64,000 nt of DNA from Ligula intestinalis. Its lineage: Eukaryota > Platyhelminthes > Cestoda > Diphyllobothriidea > Diphyllobothriidae. The notes beneath the pieces are model-generated. The model made no database searches. It saw only the letters and a program-made list of their open reading frames with translations, and was not told the origin of the DNA. Shown piece after piece: positions 1-12,276 of the stretch. Made by a program: the position numbers and the translations under genes. Every line of letters starts with the position of its first letter. Positions within the stretch are counted from its first letter, which is position 1. Where the stretch lies: NCBI GenBank assembly GCA_036362985.1, contig JAYGXS010000003.1, positions 47,292,474 to 47,356,473 of the forward strand. The letters run 5' to 3'.

Positions 1-3000
1 GCATTTGTGTGCGTTGGGACTTAACGTGCTGTCTTTCAAATGCAGCTGCACAAGAAAACGCCCGTTCAAGAAGTCCTGTCCTTAAACTCCACATTTCAAT
101 CAGGTCTCGGTTTCGGGACCCGAGAGTCACGCAAAAGCATGAAATAAACACGGGAGCCACCACCACATTTTCGGTCTTGTGATTTTTCCTTCTAGGAAGT
201 GCTGGTCGTTGAAAAAACTTCGAGATCTTTACCAAACAGTATTCACTCGTTCTGTCGCCAACTCGGTGGCAAAACCCTCGGGGCAGAGGTCACATCTATT
301 TCATGCCCGGATTAGTAATAGTAGAAAAAGCGAGGACGGTGAAGGCTGGAAATAGCGTGGGCGGGGTGAGGGCATCAAGGTCTGAGCTTGTTTGCAAATT
401 TGGGCTAGGTTTCCGGCGGATGTGATGAATACTCAGTTGGTTTGATTTTCCGATAGCGACTGCTGCTCAAGTGCTTGTCAGTGGCAAATTGAATATGTTT
501 CTGACATTACCTACGTCGTGAAGGCACGGGCGTAAACCCTAAGCCCTGCCAGATGCCTTAACATGCAGAATTCCATAACTTATCGGGAAGCGGTTCATTT
601 TTAGCAACTCAGGGCTAATCCTCAGAAAGGTAACCCAATCTTAGCTATTAAAGTCATCATTTTAAGCAAACATCCAACGGTATCGAAACGCTTCGGGACT
701 TGTTCAGAAGACGGGTGACAAGAACTAGTGTAATACGGGAACGGTGGAAATAACGCAATACCGGGAGGCTAAACCAAACTGAGAAATCGTTGTTTTCGAT
801 AAGCAAACGCTAAAAATATTTCACACACGCCCTTAGCCTGCTTGAGGACACGAATAAACCATAAAGTGCCAGCACGCAATTCGAAATATTGCAGATTAAG
901 GTCTGTATACGCATGGAAAAAATGAAAACTGAGGGCCCAAGTTAGCTAGCTAGACCAAGTAATTCCAGCCCGTGACAACCATTCAAAATCAAGGAGAAGG
1001 TAAATCTGACTCTCGTGACGGTCTCGATCGAAGCTGACCAAATCGATAAATCAATCCCCACTTCTAAACTTATTCCTACGACCTAAGCCTACAGTTACAA
1101 TCTCGAGCCTAAACTAAGTTCAGTCCTAATTGTAAGCTGAACCTCTAACCCTTTACCCTAAAACCAACCTATAAGATCAAGCCTAACGTCACTCCTACTC
1201 GTAACACTTAGTGAAGGTATGACGGGCAGTGGGCAAAAGCGAAGGGAGCTAACTTAAGCCTATCCATTATTTATAGAAATTAATGTGCATCCTGAGGCTG
1301 GGCTGTATTTCATTCACAAAAACGCTGGTAGCACCTTTTTCCAGCCGATCCAACAGTTATCGCAGGATATTTCACCTAAATCCGTGGGCGAAATACCGGG
1401 ACTAAAATTAATTCACCATTCCTTGTTGATCGAGTTAACCCCTGGTAATCCTAGCGTACATTCCCTTTCCACCTAGGTTTCTAAGCATAGTTCACCAAAT
1501 ACGTATTTTATCAGAGTGCTTAGCCAGATAGATAACGCCAAATAAATGCAGATGCAGATTAAGGCACAGAGTAGATGTGACCAAGGTAATACAGTGTTTT
1601 CAGGTAAAGCGCCTGGCGTGTGCTTCAAGTACTACAAACTCGAGGCAGTAAAAGAGGATCTCCAATGCAAGCCATGAAGCGAGTAGTGCGAAGCAGTTGA
1701 CCAGAAGGAAACGCAATTGCTGAAACAACGGTGTTACTCGACTGATAAGCCGTTTTTGCTCTCGAACCCGTTATCAAAAGCAGAGAAAGACAGTCGTTTT
1801 CGACGATGTTCACCATGAGCTTCAGCAAGCTGAAGGTAGACGCGGTGACTGAATTATAATGAAAGTAGGCTCGCCAGATCTACTCCACTCTCTCACCACT
1901 CCTACACCTGTACCCGATGTCAAAATAGAAGTCGAGAAGACCGGAGATGGGGGAGGGTGCAGGTGTTTGGTGTGGCCAGAGTCGCCCCTGAGCGTGCCCC
2001 CACGCTCAGAAGGGTCAGTTTCGTAAGATACGCACGGAGCATCTGGCCAGGTGTCACTTGCGACTACACCACGAGGGCGGACAGCCCCCATCGCAAGCAC
2101 GCCACCCGCAAATGCACTAGGCGCCACTAGTAGGTATCCACTCCTCTGGATCAGCGAGAGAAAATGCAATTAACCGCGGAACCATGTACACGGCCAGTGG
2201 GAGCGCAAGCGCCTACACCGAAAGGGCATCGGATCCAAGAAGTCTGCCAGCGCACACCAGGCCGCCGGGACCATGGCTTGCTGAAGTGTGGCGTTGCATA
2301 CGCACATAAGCCTCAAATAATAGGCGCACGCTGGTAAACGATGTAGAGGATGCAACTGCAGACGTTAAGCAATAAATACGTAGGTGAAGAGCAGCCGCTT
2401 TGTTGATTAAGTCTGGGCACAGAGCCCCTACTTATGCAGCTTGCGGGCCACGTGGTCGTCAGCTCTGGCGAGGCTGCCAATCTCGTTAACCTAGAAGATG
2501 CGACCGCGTAGCATCAATTAAGCCGAGTGAGGTACCATCGCTCCTTGCTCATCGCATCTGATTCTTTATCTGCGTTTGAAGTAGCGGAGTGGCCTTTTCC
2601 ATATGTAAACCAGATTCAGTAAAACAAAATGGAGCTGTTTCGTATCATGCAGCAGCAGACTTTTCCGTTCCTTCCAGCCAGCCTCCAGCCAGTGCGCAAA
2701 TCCACCTCCGTGTGATTTGAGAAGTTAGCCAAGAACCGCCTCGGAGACGTTCTTGGCATACGCGTGCGTTGACCAAAATTAGGACACAGTGTGGTTTAGT
2801 CCCGCGTTTCGTCTTGACCTGGAATTAAGGGCGATGTTGCGCGGGTAGTCATTTAGACAGAGAGTATCTGTCAAAGTCACTGCGCTTAAAAAGCCTCATC
2901 TTCCAGTCCATTATCGTGCGTTTTAACACATTGAAAAAAAAACCTGCCTCTGTAGCAGCTCTGTGATTCCGTCGTATTCGCGCTTTTATAAATATTTCCG

Positions 3001-4218
3001 GTTTTAAATCATCGTAATATTTCGACAAAGAGTAATAAAAGGGTCACTCAAATGATATAGATTTTTCACTAAATCTGTTTACATTACGCCTAAGTTTAGG
3101 GACATCGAGCTCGAAGGCTTTAACATCCCTAGACGTTGCCTTCATACAACAAGTCTGACTGAAGTCGTGCTCGGCACAAGTCATGTTGAAGCATGCACTT
3201 GAGTCATAAGGGTAGAACGTCAAACCCCATTCACCTTAATAGCGCTAATAAATTTCTTCTGCAATTGCCCCATCGCAACTTTATGAAAGCATGAACGATG
3301 ACGCATTTGCGATTTATTGTATAATGTTAGGTCGCTGAATAGTCGGCTTAATATTCATCGCTTGTCCAGTAAAGTGTCTGAAGGGGAATCTTAAATCGAC
3401 GTGAGCACAGTCTGTAGGCTTCGACATATCCTACCGCCGTTGCTGCATCACGCAATCTGGGCAGCAAATTTGCACAAAACAAAATACACGGCGAGTGAGC
3501 GATTTTCATAAAGATAATTCCCACCCTAGTAGCCCTGCCTTACGTGTCCATCCGCCCAATGTGCACGCGGCGAGGAAAGACTCAAAAATACTGGGTGTGT
3601 CCAGAGGATGACATTGACCAAGGTAGACAACACCTTTTTTTCTTGAGAAAATAATATCCCAGTTGGTGGGGAATATGTGACTGGTAAATCGCCCTCCGGA
3701 ATTCCACTTCCGTTTTGGTAATGTGACTTTATTTATGAACTCTGAGAAGGCCAAGCTAATCGATTTAGAATTGACATAAAAGGCGTCGAGTTTTGATTTA
3801 CAGGAAATAAATCTGCCTCAGGACTGGCGCATGATGCTGAATAGACCTTCGGTTGAAAGCAGAGATTTAAAAACATAAAGATGTACAGAAACGCTCTGCA
3901 TCATTCAAGCTGCGCCAAAACAGGAAAACATTCAGCACTTTGTGTGCCATAGCAACACCCTGCAACTCAATAGCCAAAATACAGAATCCTAAGGTTAAAT
4001 TCTGACACCGAAGCGGGACTAAGAAATCGAAAATAAACGCAAAGAATATTATTTTGAAAAGTACCTGACTGCTGTCCGCCGAAAAAAGTATCGAATTTTA
4101 GGACGGAGTCTGTGCCCTAATATAATGTATGACGATCTAGAAACTAGAGTGGCCTTCTGGAGTTCAAGATGTCACTCCCCTTAACCAAATAGGTATTGCC
4201 TTTCGAGGCAAATCAGCG
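1..4218. other. No gene recognised
   Basis: Only short chance ORFs (longest 115 codons) were seen, none with a recognisable domain. The one structured stretch is the telomere-like tract listed separately. No exon with conserved protein sequence could be read on either strand. Confidence 0.5.
1066..1215. repeat. Degenerate telomere-like tract (C-rich on +)
   Basis: The stretch is rich in CCTAA/CCTAAA-type words at roughly 6-12 base spacing (CCTAAGCCTA, CCTAAACTAA, CTCTAACCC, TACCCTAAAACC). This resembles diverged copies of the animal telomere repeat TTAGGG read from the C strand. No perfect tandem array remains, so it is either an old interstitial telomere-like sequence or part of a dispersed repeat. 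Confidence 0.35.
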
Positions 4219-4590
4219 ATCTTTTTTGAGCAGAGGTATCAGTGGTAGCGCACTTTAGATACGCTGAGCCCCAGGCTTGTGTCTTACGGTTACAGTTAAG
4301 TTGATGGTATGGATTAGGTTTAGGGTTGTTATGAAGAAATAAGTAGGCAGCTATTTATAGTAAACAACGTAATCGCGATTAGCTTTTTCTTGTCCTCCCA
4401 ACGAAGCGATTATTTTTAAAGTACTGCCATAGCCTTTACCTTTACGTAAGCCCATCTAATCTGTCATTCGTTACGCTTTCGCTATCATGATTTGCATTTT
4501 GCCTACTTCCCCACTCGGTCCCGTAAGACACAAGACTTGGGCTGAGTGTATACAAGGTGCGCTACAAATGCTACCTCTGCCTTTTTTAAA
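4219..4590. mobile_element. Fold-back (TIR) element, family D copy 1
   Basis: About 70 bases at 4219-4288 recur in reverse complement at 4511-4590. Both arms contain CAGAGGTA, GTAGCGCAC and CTTGTGTCTTACGG in the same order. The spacer holds a G-rich telomere-like segment (GGATTAGGTTTAGGGTT, 4310-4326). The arms share sequence with the fold-back element at about 45962-46482, so both belong to one non-autonomous TIR family. No transposase is encoded and the superfamily is unknown. Confidence 0.55.
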
Positions 4591-5085
4591 GTCTAATCAA
4601 TCGCAACCATTATGCATGGAAAGTGCAGTTCAGTCATTAGTCAATCCAACACACCATGGTAACAAGAGGACAACGGGAAGGAACTTTGTTGCCAGAAGCT
4701 TTTTGAATCGTATGGTACTATCGCTGACTAACATCGGGGTAGATGCAATAAAATATACGGTTTGGACCTCTAAAGGCAGGTCAAACATTTGCATTTTACC
4801 TCTTTAACTGTAATCCAATAGAGATAAAAACTAGAAAAGGCAGGTGACAAAAGTGTTTCCAACTTTTGCACCGGTAGACTCTCATAAAACTCGTTGGCAA
4901 ATAAAATAAACCAAAGGTCCAGTCGATACGAGGTTTATAAGAGTGTTCATATTTACGTTTACACAACACTTCTACTTCTTTGAATCTTTTTTAGATTATG
5001 AACGCTTCGTAGGTCGGACAGGCATCACCTTTCGTTAACTCCCAGTGGGCGCATTTTCTCGAGTCCTCACTTTATACTGCGTCTC

Positions 5086-5130
5086 AAACCTAAGCCTAAA
5101 CCCCCTAATCATAACCCTAACACTTATCCT
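5086..5130. repeat. Telomere-like tract (C-rich on +)
   Basis: This 45-base stretch has repeated CCTAA words (AACCTAAGCCTAAACC, CCCTAATCATAACCCTAAC). It looks like a diverged interstitial TTAGGG-type tract. It lies between two TIR elements and may belong to a repeat rather than mark an old chromosome end. Confidence 0.4.
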
Positions 5131-5397
5131 GCGGACTCTTAAGACCTTTAGCCCACACCCGTTTGAACTATAGGGGTTCCGTATAACCGCGCATTTACAG
5201 CCCGAACACACGTGCTCTGCACTTTCACTCAGGAAGACTCGAACTGGGCTTGATACAACTTAGACGATAAAGGCAAAGCGTGAGACAGAAGATACTTTTT
5301 ATTTTGAAACGATCAGCGCTTTCCTGAGGCATGCCTCTTAAAAATGAAAAAGCATGTGGATGCAGTAAAGGATATAGTTTTTCCCGATACCTCTATA

Positions 5398-5886
5398 GAG
5401 TAGTCGCCGGCTATTAAGCCCACGGCTAATAGGCCCAGTCGCCTTTTAAGCTCAAATCAGCTTGGGACGCAATTTTATAAACTAAAATCCACCGGCTAAT
5501 GAGCCCAGTCGCCGGCTACAAAGCCCGGTTTGCCAACAGGAAAGAGTGAGATTCACAAAATTCGACGATTTCTGCTGCCTGGGGAAGGACATCAAAGAGC
5601 ACTTGCGAGTGAAGTTTCCTCCAAAAAAACTGACGCTAGACCGCTTTTTTAAACGTGTCGCAAATAATTTTTGTTTATGCTATTACGTAAAATACAGACA
5701 AACAGCATTCTTTTCGCTTTTCCTGTACATAATGTAGCTCTACACATAATACAGCAGGTATGTACTGTATAGTGCCTATCCTGCGTTTGCTAATCAAAAA
5801 CTAGGACTCTCCGCTTAATGCGCCCGCCGCTTATTAAGCCCAAGTTGGTCTGGGCCCGAGGTGGGCTTAATAGCCGGCGACTACTG
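5398..5886 (+). mobile_element. pogo/Tigger-like element, internally deleted, TA target duplication
   Basis: Terminal inverted repeats of about 25 bp bound a 489-bp unit. The left end reads GAGTAGTCGCCGGCTATTAA and the right end, reversed, CAGTAGTCGCCGGCTATTAA, followed by GCCCAC on both. TA dinucleotides flank it at 5396-5397 and 5887-5888. A CAG terminus with TA duplication is typical of the pogo/Tigger branch of Tc1/mariner elements. Sub-terminal copies of the CCGGCTA-AAGCCC word occur inside both ends. Only a fragment of transposase ORF remains (5546-5737), so this is a deletion derivative. A related end fragment lies at 63225-63360. Confidence 0.65.
5546..5737 (+). pseudogene. C-terminal fragment of pogo/Tigger-like transposase
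   Basis: A 63-codon open frame beginning at a GTG sits in the middle of the TIR-bounded element. Residues about 28-36 read KKLTLDRFF, fitting the PCNA-interacting (PIP-box) pattern of a hydrophobic residue three before a double aromatic, with Lys in place of the usual Gln. pogo transposase is known to bind PCNA through a PIP box near its C terminus, so the motif and context support the assignment. The DNA-binding and DDE catalytic parts are missing. This is a remnant, not a working gene. Confidence 0.4.
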
Positions 5887-5888
5887 TA

Positions 5889-8800
5889 TTAGGCTAGTTG
5901 TTGTATACTTTGATGGCTCAGAGGAGTTAAAAAATTAGGCATGGATATCATGATTACACGTCTCCCAAGATTAGGAGGATCTTAACAAGGGTCTTCTGAG
6001 AAAGTGGGTATAGATTCGCTCAATATTCTTCTAAATAAGTCAGTCACGTAACTATTTCGGTTGAACTGCTTGAGTTTTTGCACCATCTGGTAACCTGTTT
6101 TGATGATAGGTAGATTTAATTGAGACCGTCTAACATTGTCTCTAAGGGTGACGTCTGCCTATTACTATCAGGTAAAAATACAGCTCCACCGATGACTCAT
6201 TACGTCTTCAAAGGTGGACCGGAAACGTGTGTCACCAGACGAGGTCGAGATGCCGACCTCCGCAAGTGCTTCAGGCACTTTGTGGCGGTGCCCGCAGGTA
6301 AAGACTCCAGAGCACGCCTGTCTAACCGCGTCCGGCGATACTCGTTTTTTCTGTCTGTGTGAATTTCGTATTCAACCTAGTTTGTCTGTATAAATGTTCT
6401 AACAGTCATGCAAACGTTGTCTGTTGCCACCATTTATTTTCTTCCGCCGAATAGGCTCCTCTTGCAAGACCAGCAGAAATGTTGCTCAGCTTGTCTCGAG
6501 CATGTGTTGTGAGACAGAACTTATGGGGTGACGGTTAATTACAGGGCTCAATGGTCGATAATTAACTGTCAAATGGGAGGATCAGTGATTAGAATACATC
6601 CGGCGACACGCGTTGTCTGTCTGTGTAATTTCTATATTTTCCACAGTCGGTCTAATTGGAATTTCGAACAAGGTGAAATTTATCGTATATCTTTATAAAA
6701 TAGCTTTTGGAGTTCTCGGAGGGCGATAAGACATTTTTAGTTGTCGGGAGACAACTGTCTGACTTGAATTCAGTTTAAGAACCAGTAGATGGGAACTTGA
6801 AATTAACCAGTTCACATATGAAAATCTTCCATCTTACACGGTCCGATGCTGAATTAGACGCTTCGATAGTGCTCATAGGACATGACTATTAACTTTATCG
6901 GCACAGTTTCCCGAAGACGTATGATGCTAATATTTCGAAATGTGTAGGCTACACCATGGAAGTACAGAAACATTTCCGATGACGTACTGATTGAGGCCTT
7001 CAAAACATGGAAAAATACGGCTAAACACACTGTAGTCTCTCTTTCCGTTTGTAGAATGGTTAACGCCTGTTTGATAAATATCAGGTGGATTTGTGCCTTA
7101 CAAAAGTGACTCAAAAGGTTTTACCGACAACAGGTACCACTGCTGGCTTATTTGCTGCCATCAAACATGAGACATTCCAACATCGGATAGGATGAACTCG
7201 GGATTAAAACCTAAACCAGCCGACCGATGGGAATTTGAGGCGAAAGCTCTACCAAACGAACCCTGCGTTACGATTAAGGATATCCATGGTTACGTGGAGG
7301 TACTGTCATCGATAGTTCAGGGGTCAATAATTGGGTCACTGGGTCAAGAGCTCCCACAAACGCTTGAAAAGTAGTGAAAAGTCGGCAATTGAAACCGGAA
7401 TGGTCATTTGCGGCTTACTTTCCCTTAGGTCCGCCCAGCCGATGGCTGACTGGGAAATTACGATTAGGCTGAAAATAGAGCCCGCATAACTTTACTAGCT
7501 TGAAGAAGGTCCTCCGCCATAAGAAAATAATTTGTTTATTTTTCTTATTACAAACAGCCAGCCGCCGTGGATTGTCCGGAGGAGTTAAATCAAAGACAAA
7601 CACAAAGGAAACAAAGTTCTCTTTTTTAAGAACTACCGAGAAGAAATTAACAGAGCCAGCATTTTAAAAAGCTCCTGCATAAGTGATAACAGTACTTGGA
7701 GGTGGTTTTTCGAGATATAACAATTTTGCATACCAACACGCTGCTGTTTGTCTTCACGCGAACTCTATGGAAAACTATTTTTTTATGAAATGCGTACTTT
7801 CTTATGACAAATGTGAAGAATGAGGGTCGTTGTGTGTGTGCATGATTAGAAGTTACCTTGCACTGGTGATCAAATTTATGGTGCCAGAAATATTTCTAGC
7901 ACACTCCGGCACAGTCATGTCATCTTCTCGCATTATTGTTTTTGGAAATCAATAAAAAAGAAACACCGAGTTGCAATTCGGCTCTCACCTCCCAATAGGC
8001 TTTGTACAGCAGTAATTCTTCACTTGCGAATTTTAACTTACTACGAGTTACTCATCAACTTACATGAATGCCTATTGACTTCTTTCCTAGACAGAAGACT
8101 AACGGTTACCGCACAGATTGTGAAAAGATCAGCAGCCAAGGAAAGGGTTTTGCTCCCGTGCACGACTTCTCTAAGTAAAATGTCAGTTTGGATGGCCACG
8201 GACTACGGAACAAAAGAACGCTGGTAGCAGTACTGATCAAAAAAGCTATTCTATGTAGGCTGCTGTGGTGCAGGGGTGCCGGGTGTTCAGCCGTGATTGC
8301 ATCGCTAGTAGATTGATATGCCCGACAGGTCTTCACGATTAAGAAAAAAACAAAATCCTACCGCGAAAACCAATCAATGCAAGCCACATGGTGGCATCCA
8401 TATTTTTGTAAGTCCACAGGCACCTATAAACTGCCCGAAAGATTAAAAATAAAACGAAAATGGGTGCGTAGGGTAGTAGCCAACGTTTTAAATCTCACTC
8501 TGCTAGTAAAGAAGGCATCAAGTGAATTTGAAAAAGAAGTAAAATTAAGTTAGCGTGAAAGTTGTTTCAGCTTTAAAATGCTCTTGGCAGTAATACGAAC
8601 GAGAAATCAATCAATAATTTGATCGAAGATTGTACAATGCTCCGTCATAGACAAAACCCAGACCCTATCAGCTGCAATATTAATGGCATTTTATTTTCAA
8701 CTAAAAGGCCCAGTTCGTCTTCTAACTGGTGAGTCAACTGCATGGATTCGTGAAGGAGACATCACCATTCCCCTTGCAACAGCGTTGGGAGTTCTTTTTC

Positions 8801-9060
8801 AAACAATCGTAAAAGTCAGACAACAACGTTACAAGTGAGCATTTGGCACGCCGCCTGTGTGTGTGTGTGTGTTTCTTGCCAAAACAATGAACTAGCTTAG
8901 CGTCAGCATGTTGCATTAAAGCGCACACCCGCACACACATGTGAGGACGCAATAATCTATTCTGAGTTACCAAATGGTTGGCTCAACGAAACACAGTCAT
9001 AAAGTAGTCGCACCGCTGGTGGACAACGAGGTGGTATGAGTATACACTCCTTTGAATTTC
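5889..9060. other. No gene recognised
   Basis: Only short ORFs of fewer than 90 codons without recognisable domains. A (TG)8 microsatellite lies at 8856-8872. A local duplicated word (CCGGCGA followed by CTGTCTGTGTGAATTTC or a close match) occurs near 6332-6367 and 6600-6628. No splice-bounded conserved exon was found. Confidence 0.5.
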
Positions 9061-9084
9061 CCCTGACATTCAGTAGACCCGATG

Positions 9085-9178
9085 GTAAAAAATGTGTGGC
9101 CCCGGTGCGATTCGAACCCACATCTGCAGGAGAGGCTTTAATATAGCCAACGTTCTACCAGTTGCGCTACAAAGACAC
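9085..9178 (-). repeat. tRNA-derived SINE head, family A copy 1
   Basis: Read on the minus strand, the segment has an A box (TAGCGCAACTGG) and a perfect B box (GGTTCGAATC) about 45 bases apart. It continues into a tail (ACATTTTTTACCATCGGGT) shared with the copy near 9360-9475. It does not fold as a complete tRNA with matching acceptor ends, and the family is repeated in the window. A pol III-promoted SINE is therefore preferred to a tRNA gene. Confidence 0.6.
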
Positions 9179-9354
9179 GTCGAGAGCTGGGAATTTAATG
9201 AAAGTTGGGTCTATTTACCCGTCTAGCCTACTGCTAGTATGGAATCCACCATTACGGATACAATCAGGTGAGCGCACAGGCAGGATTTCCCAAGCAATCA
9301 TCTAGAATCCACCAGAAAGACTACTAGGCTCACCTAATTACTATGGGGTTTGGC

Positions 9355-9475
9355 AGATTTCAATAATTCAGCTAACCCGATGGTGAAAAATTCGCGACCA
9401 CGGTGGAATTCAAACCCCCACAGCAGAGCAGGCTTTAATGCACTCTACCAGTGAGCTGAGAAGTCACGCCGCAGC
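9355..9475 (-). repeat. tRNA-derived SINE, family A copy 2 (degenerate)
   Basis: On the minus strand an A-box-like region (CAGCTCACTGGTAGAG) and a mutated B box (GGTTTGAATTCC) are followed by the family tail: GCGAATTTTTCACCATCGGG and then GAATTATTGAAATCTG. The tail is shared with copy 1 and with the copy near 45.6 kb. The B-box change (C to T) suggests an old, inactive copy. Confidence 0.55.
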
Positions 9476-9479
9476 TTTG

Positions 9480-10995
9480 AATTTAATCCTAACATTGCAA
9501 TGGCGCATTAGTACCAGGTGACTCAAAAGTGACAAGTAAACACTTACTCATTCGAATTTAATTCTGACTGCAATATGAGGACATCAGTTATAATCACTGT
9601 GAGCATTCTCGAAATGCAGCCAATAAAAGCCATCCAAACAGGGTAGAAACTGCTGGGTTTTAATTACTTTTACTACACTAGGCAGCCATTTTAGCAGTCG
9701 GTTTTTGCTAGTCTGCTGACATAGCGTGCACTCATGCATGTACCTTGTGCAAAATGCCTTCATTCTGTTGAAAGGGCCAACCGCCTGCGCTTGTTGCACA
9801 TATGAGTACAACAGAAATGCTTGCATACATTTTTTACTGCTCATTTTACGCTATAATCACAAGAAAGGTTTTTTCTGTGAATGTAAGACCGCAGTAATTT
9901 TCTCCCTTATTTTCCCAACCAACGAGGGCTGTTTCTCTACCCTCTGGTGACCTTTGGAGTGAGTTCAGGTCTTCATTGATTGCTGCAACTAATGCCATAA
10001 CGTCGTCCACCGCCGACGACGAAATAAACGAAAAAAGGATTTTACACAAGCCACTGGAGTCTTCCCCGAAAGGGCCACGCCCAACTTGCTCATTTTCTTG
10101 TCCAGGCTGTTGACTGTTCTCACTCTCGCACGACAAGGACTTTACTAAGTACATGTTATCCCTTCCACCTGTCATTTTGGGAGAAAACAATGCGAAGATG
10201 CAAAAATGACCTTAGAAATCCCGTTACTACGCGCTAATACGCACTCTACTCATGACCATGACCTCATGCCCTTGCAGTTGAGTTGGAACATACACGCAAA
10301 AAGTACTACAACCACGCCCAAATTGCAGTACTTAAAATAAACCATTAAACGACTTCCTGGGAACAACCGAACGCTAGCTGAAACTGCTGGATTGGAGATT
10401 AAGTGGTCATCGAGGCGGTCGGCGTTGCTGACCGCGAACTTTACACCTGTGAAGAAATATTAGGTGGTCGGTCATTTCGTGCAGACAGTAATACCCAAAA
10501 TAAATAAGCGCAACCTCCGATCGAGACGTAGAAAAACATGTGAATTTATTGTAAATTCAGTAATTAAAGTAAATGCATAAAAACATCGACTTATGCGCTC
10601 TTCGCAGGATTCAGTGGATGTATTGATGGGCCGAATAATTCCTAAAGTGAACTGTCATAGCGTGAGATTAGGTAGGTCTGTCTCTCTCAGTATCTCCTAT
10701 CGTACTCAGTTAATTTCATATAAATAAGAGACTCTGGGACATTTCTGTCGAAGCTGCAGCTGAGTTACTTTAACATTCGAACTACTCACAGTCGCGGAAT
10801 ATGTGAACGATATCTCTACACCTGTTCCGAATGTACTCGGATACGATTTATATTCAAGCACCGATTTGTAAACTTTAACTGCACGAGGTTTAGGTGCAGA
10901 GCGAAAGGAAACGATTAACACACTGTAGTTTTCCCTGGCACCACAAAGACTGAACTGTGGGTAGAGGCCCTCCTGCATGAAAACGTCGATTTCCA
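9480..10995. other. No gene recognised
   Basis: Overlapping short ORFs occur on both strands near 9.6-10.2 kb, but none shows a domain or exon borders. A family A SINE-like word (GAATTTAAT) recurs near 9555. Confidence 0.45.
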
Positions 10996-10999
10996 CTCA

Positions 11000-11190
11000 T
11001 TGGTGAAGTTGAACCGACCGCTAGCAGAATTCACGTGTCCCTCTTCGCCTTTTTATTAAGCCTAATCACTCGGGCCCTGACAGCAGTGCTTAAGGCTGGA
11101 TATGACTGGCAGATGCCTGCTTATAAACCAAAAATGGTAATTTCAGTCTCTCTGGTCTTTGCCGGCAAAACTATCTACATCGATTGCCCC
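11000..11190 (+). repeat. SINE family B body/tail fragment
   Basis: The segment contains CACTCGGGCCCTGACAGCAG, then GGTAATTTCAGTCTC and TTTGCCGGCAAAACTATCTAC. The same words border the tRNA-headed family B copies at 31.66-31.9, 32.5-32.7 and 43.9-44.1 kb. No tRNA-like head is visible here, so this is a partial copy. Confidence 0.45.
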
Positions 11191-11370
11191 CTTTGGTTTC
11201 TGTCCTTATCTTGCATAACTGTCCCTTAAATTCAGGAGCAAATTGTGACTGGTCCCGAAAGAAAATCGTTCGCCCTTTACTGAGTTCATCAGCATTGGCA
11301 AATAATAACCTGCTCATCTTTCTTGCATTTCTGAATGCTATCAAACTGTGAAGAAGGCGTGTCGAACACC

Positions 11371-12276
11371 AGATCAATTTATTTATTGTTATCAGCTTTC
11401 GAACTCTTACAGGAGCCCATCTTCAGAGATGAGAAAGCAACCAGCAAGAGGGTAATTATAGAAGCCATAGGCCAATCAACTGTCATTAATCATCAAGTTG
11501 TCAACGGGTTAGAAACAGCAATCGAAAAAGGAGAGCAATTAGCTGTCAATGTAACCCATCGACCTCAGGCGACAATACGCCTCCAGGTGATGCAACCTAA
11601 AGACAGACTGCCTCCTACAGAAACCGCTGCAGTTTTCTATAACAAAGTTGTAACGAGGGGGGCTGTAGCTACGTTGGAGAAACAGGCCGCAAATTGCAGA
11701 CCCGCGTACACGAGCAAAAACTAGCGGCCCGGAGACCGGACCCATACTCGACCTTCAAGGAGCGACCATCGTAGGCCAAGGAACCTCGAAAGCCAAAAGG
11801 TTGACGCTTAAGGCATGGTACTCAGATGCCAGTTCTGTCAACAGGCATGTAGACTTGCCAGTGGCCTACAAAGTCTTGCGCCATTGTGTGGGAAACAGAA
11901 AGAACAAAGCCAAACCAAACGTAAGAATGGCAAGCGAAGAGGACACCACAACGAACTGACAGGAAGAGGGAACGGGGTTACCAGGATCCCCTACCGGTTG
12001 ACAAGGCGGCACACAAATTTCTGTTCATGACCCCCAGCTCCACCGACAGCTAATTAGCATACACCACTATAATTGTCCCCTGACTACACTGACAGCTAAT
12101 TTTCCTCCTCCCCATCATTTTTAGATTTCTGTTTCTAATCCCTTGACAACCTGATGATTTCTGACAGTTGATTGGCACATGGTCACTATAATTACTTTCT
12201 TGTTGGTTGCTTTCTTATTTGTGAAGATGGGCTCCTGTAAGAATTCGAAAGCTCAGAACAATAAATCAATTGATCC
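11371..12276 (+). mobile_element. Penelope-like element fragment with inverted terminal repeats
   Basis: A segment of about 185 bp at 11371-11556 recurs inverted at 12083-12276. Both carry a terminus of the form TTTATTGTT..AGCTTTCGAA, then TCTTACAGGAGCCCATCTTC and GTCAATCAACTG-like words. Between them lies a GIY-YIG-type PLE 3' end. Penelope-like elements typically carry pseudo-LTRs, sometimes in inverted orientation, which fits. The RT domain is missing, so the copy is 5'-truncated or internally deleted. Confidence 0.55.
11565..11960 (+). pseudogene. PLE GIY-YIG endonuclease fragment, frameshifted
   Basis: One frame reads HRPQATIRLQVM, matching the segment just before the endonuclease in other PLE copies here. 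After a frame change it reads CSYVGETGRKLQTRVHEQKL, the core GIY-YIG pattern (Y-V-G-x-T-G-R...R-V-x-E). Another frame further on gives a C-terminal block with WYSDASSVNRHVDLPVAY, the same block as in the minus-strand PLE at 25.3 kb and the remnant at 49.2 kb. Several frameshifts and stops make this non-functional. Confidence 0.65.

Noticed and set aside
9085..9178. tRNA gene on the minus strand
   Set aside because: Good A and B boxes, but no matching acceptor stem, and the segment continues into a tail repeated elsewhere; treated as a SINE.
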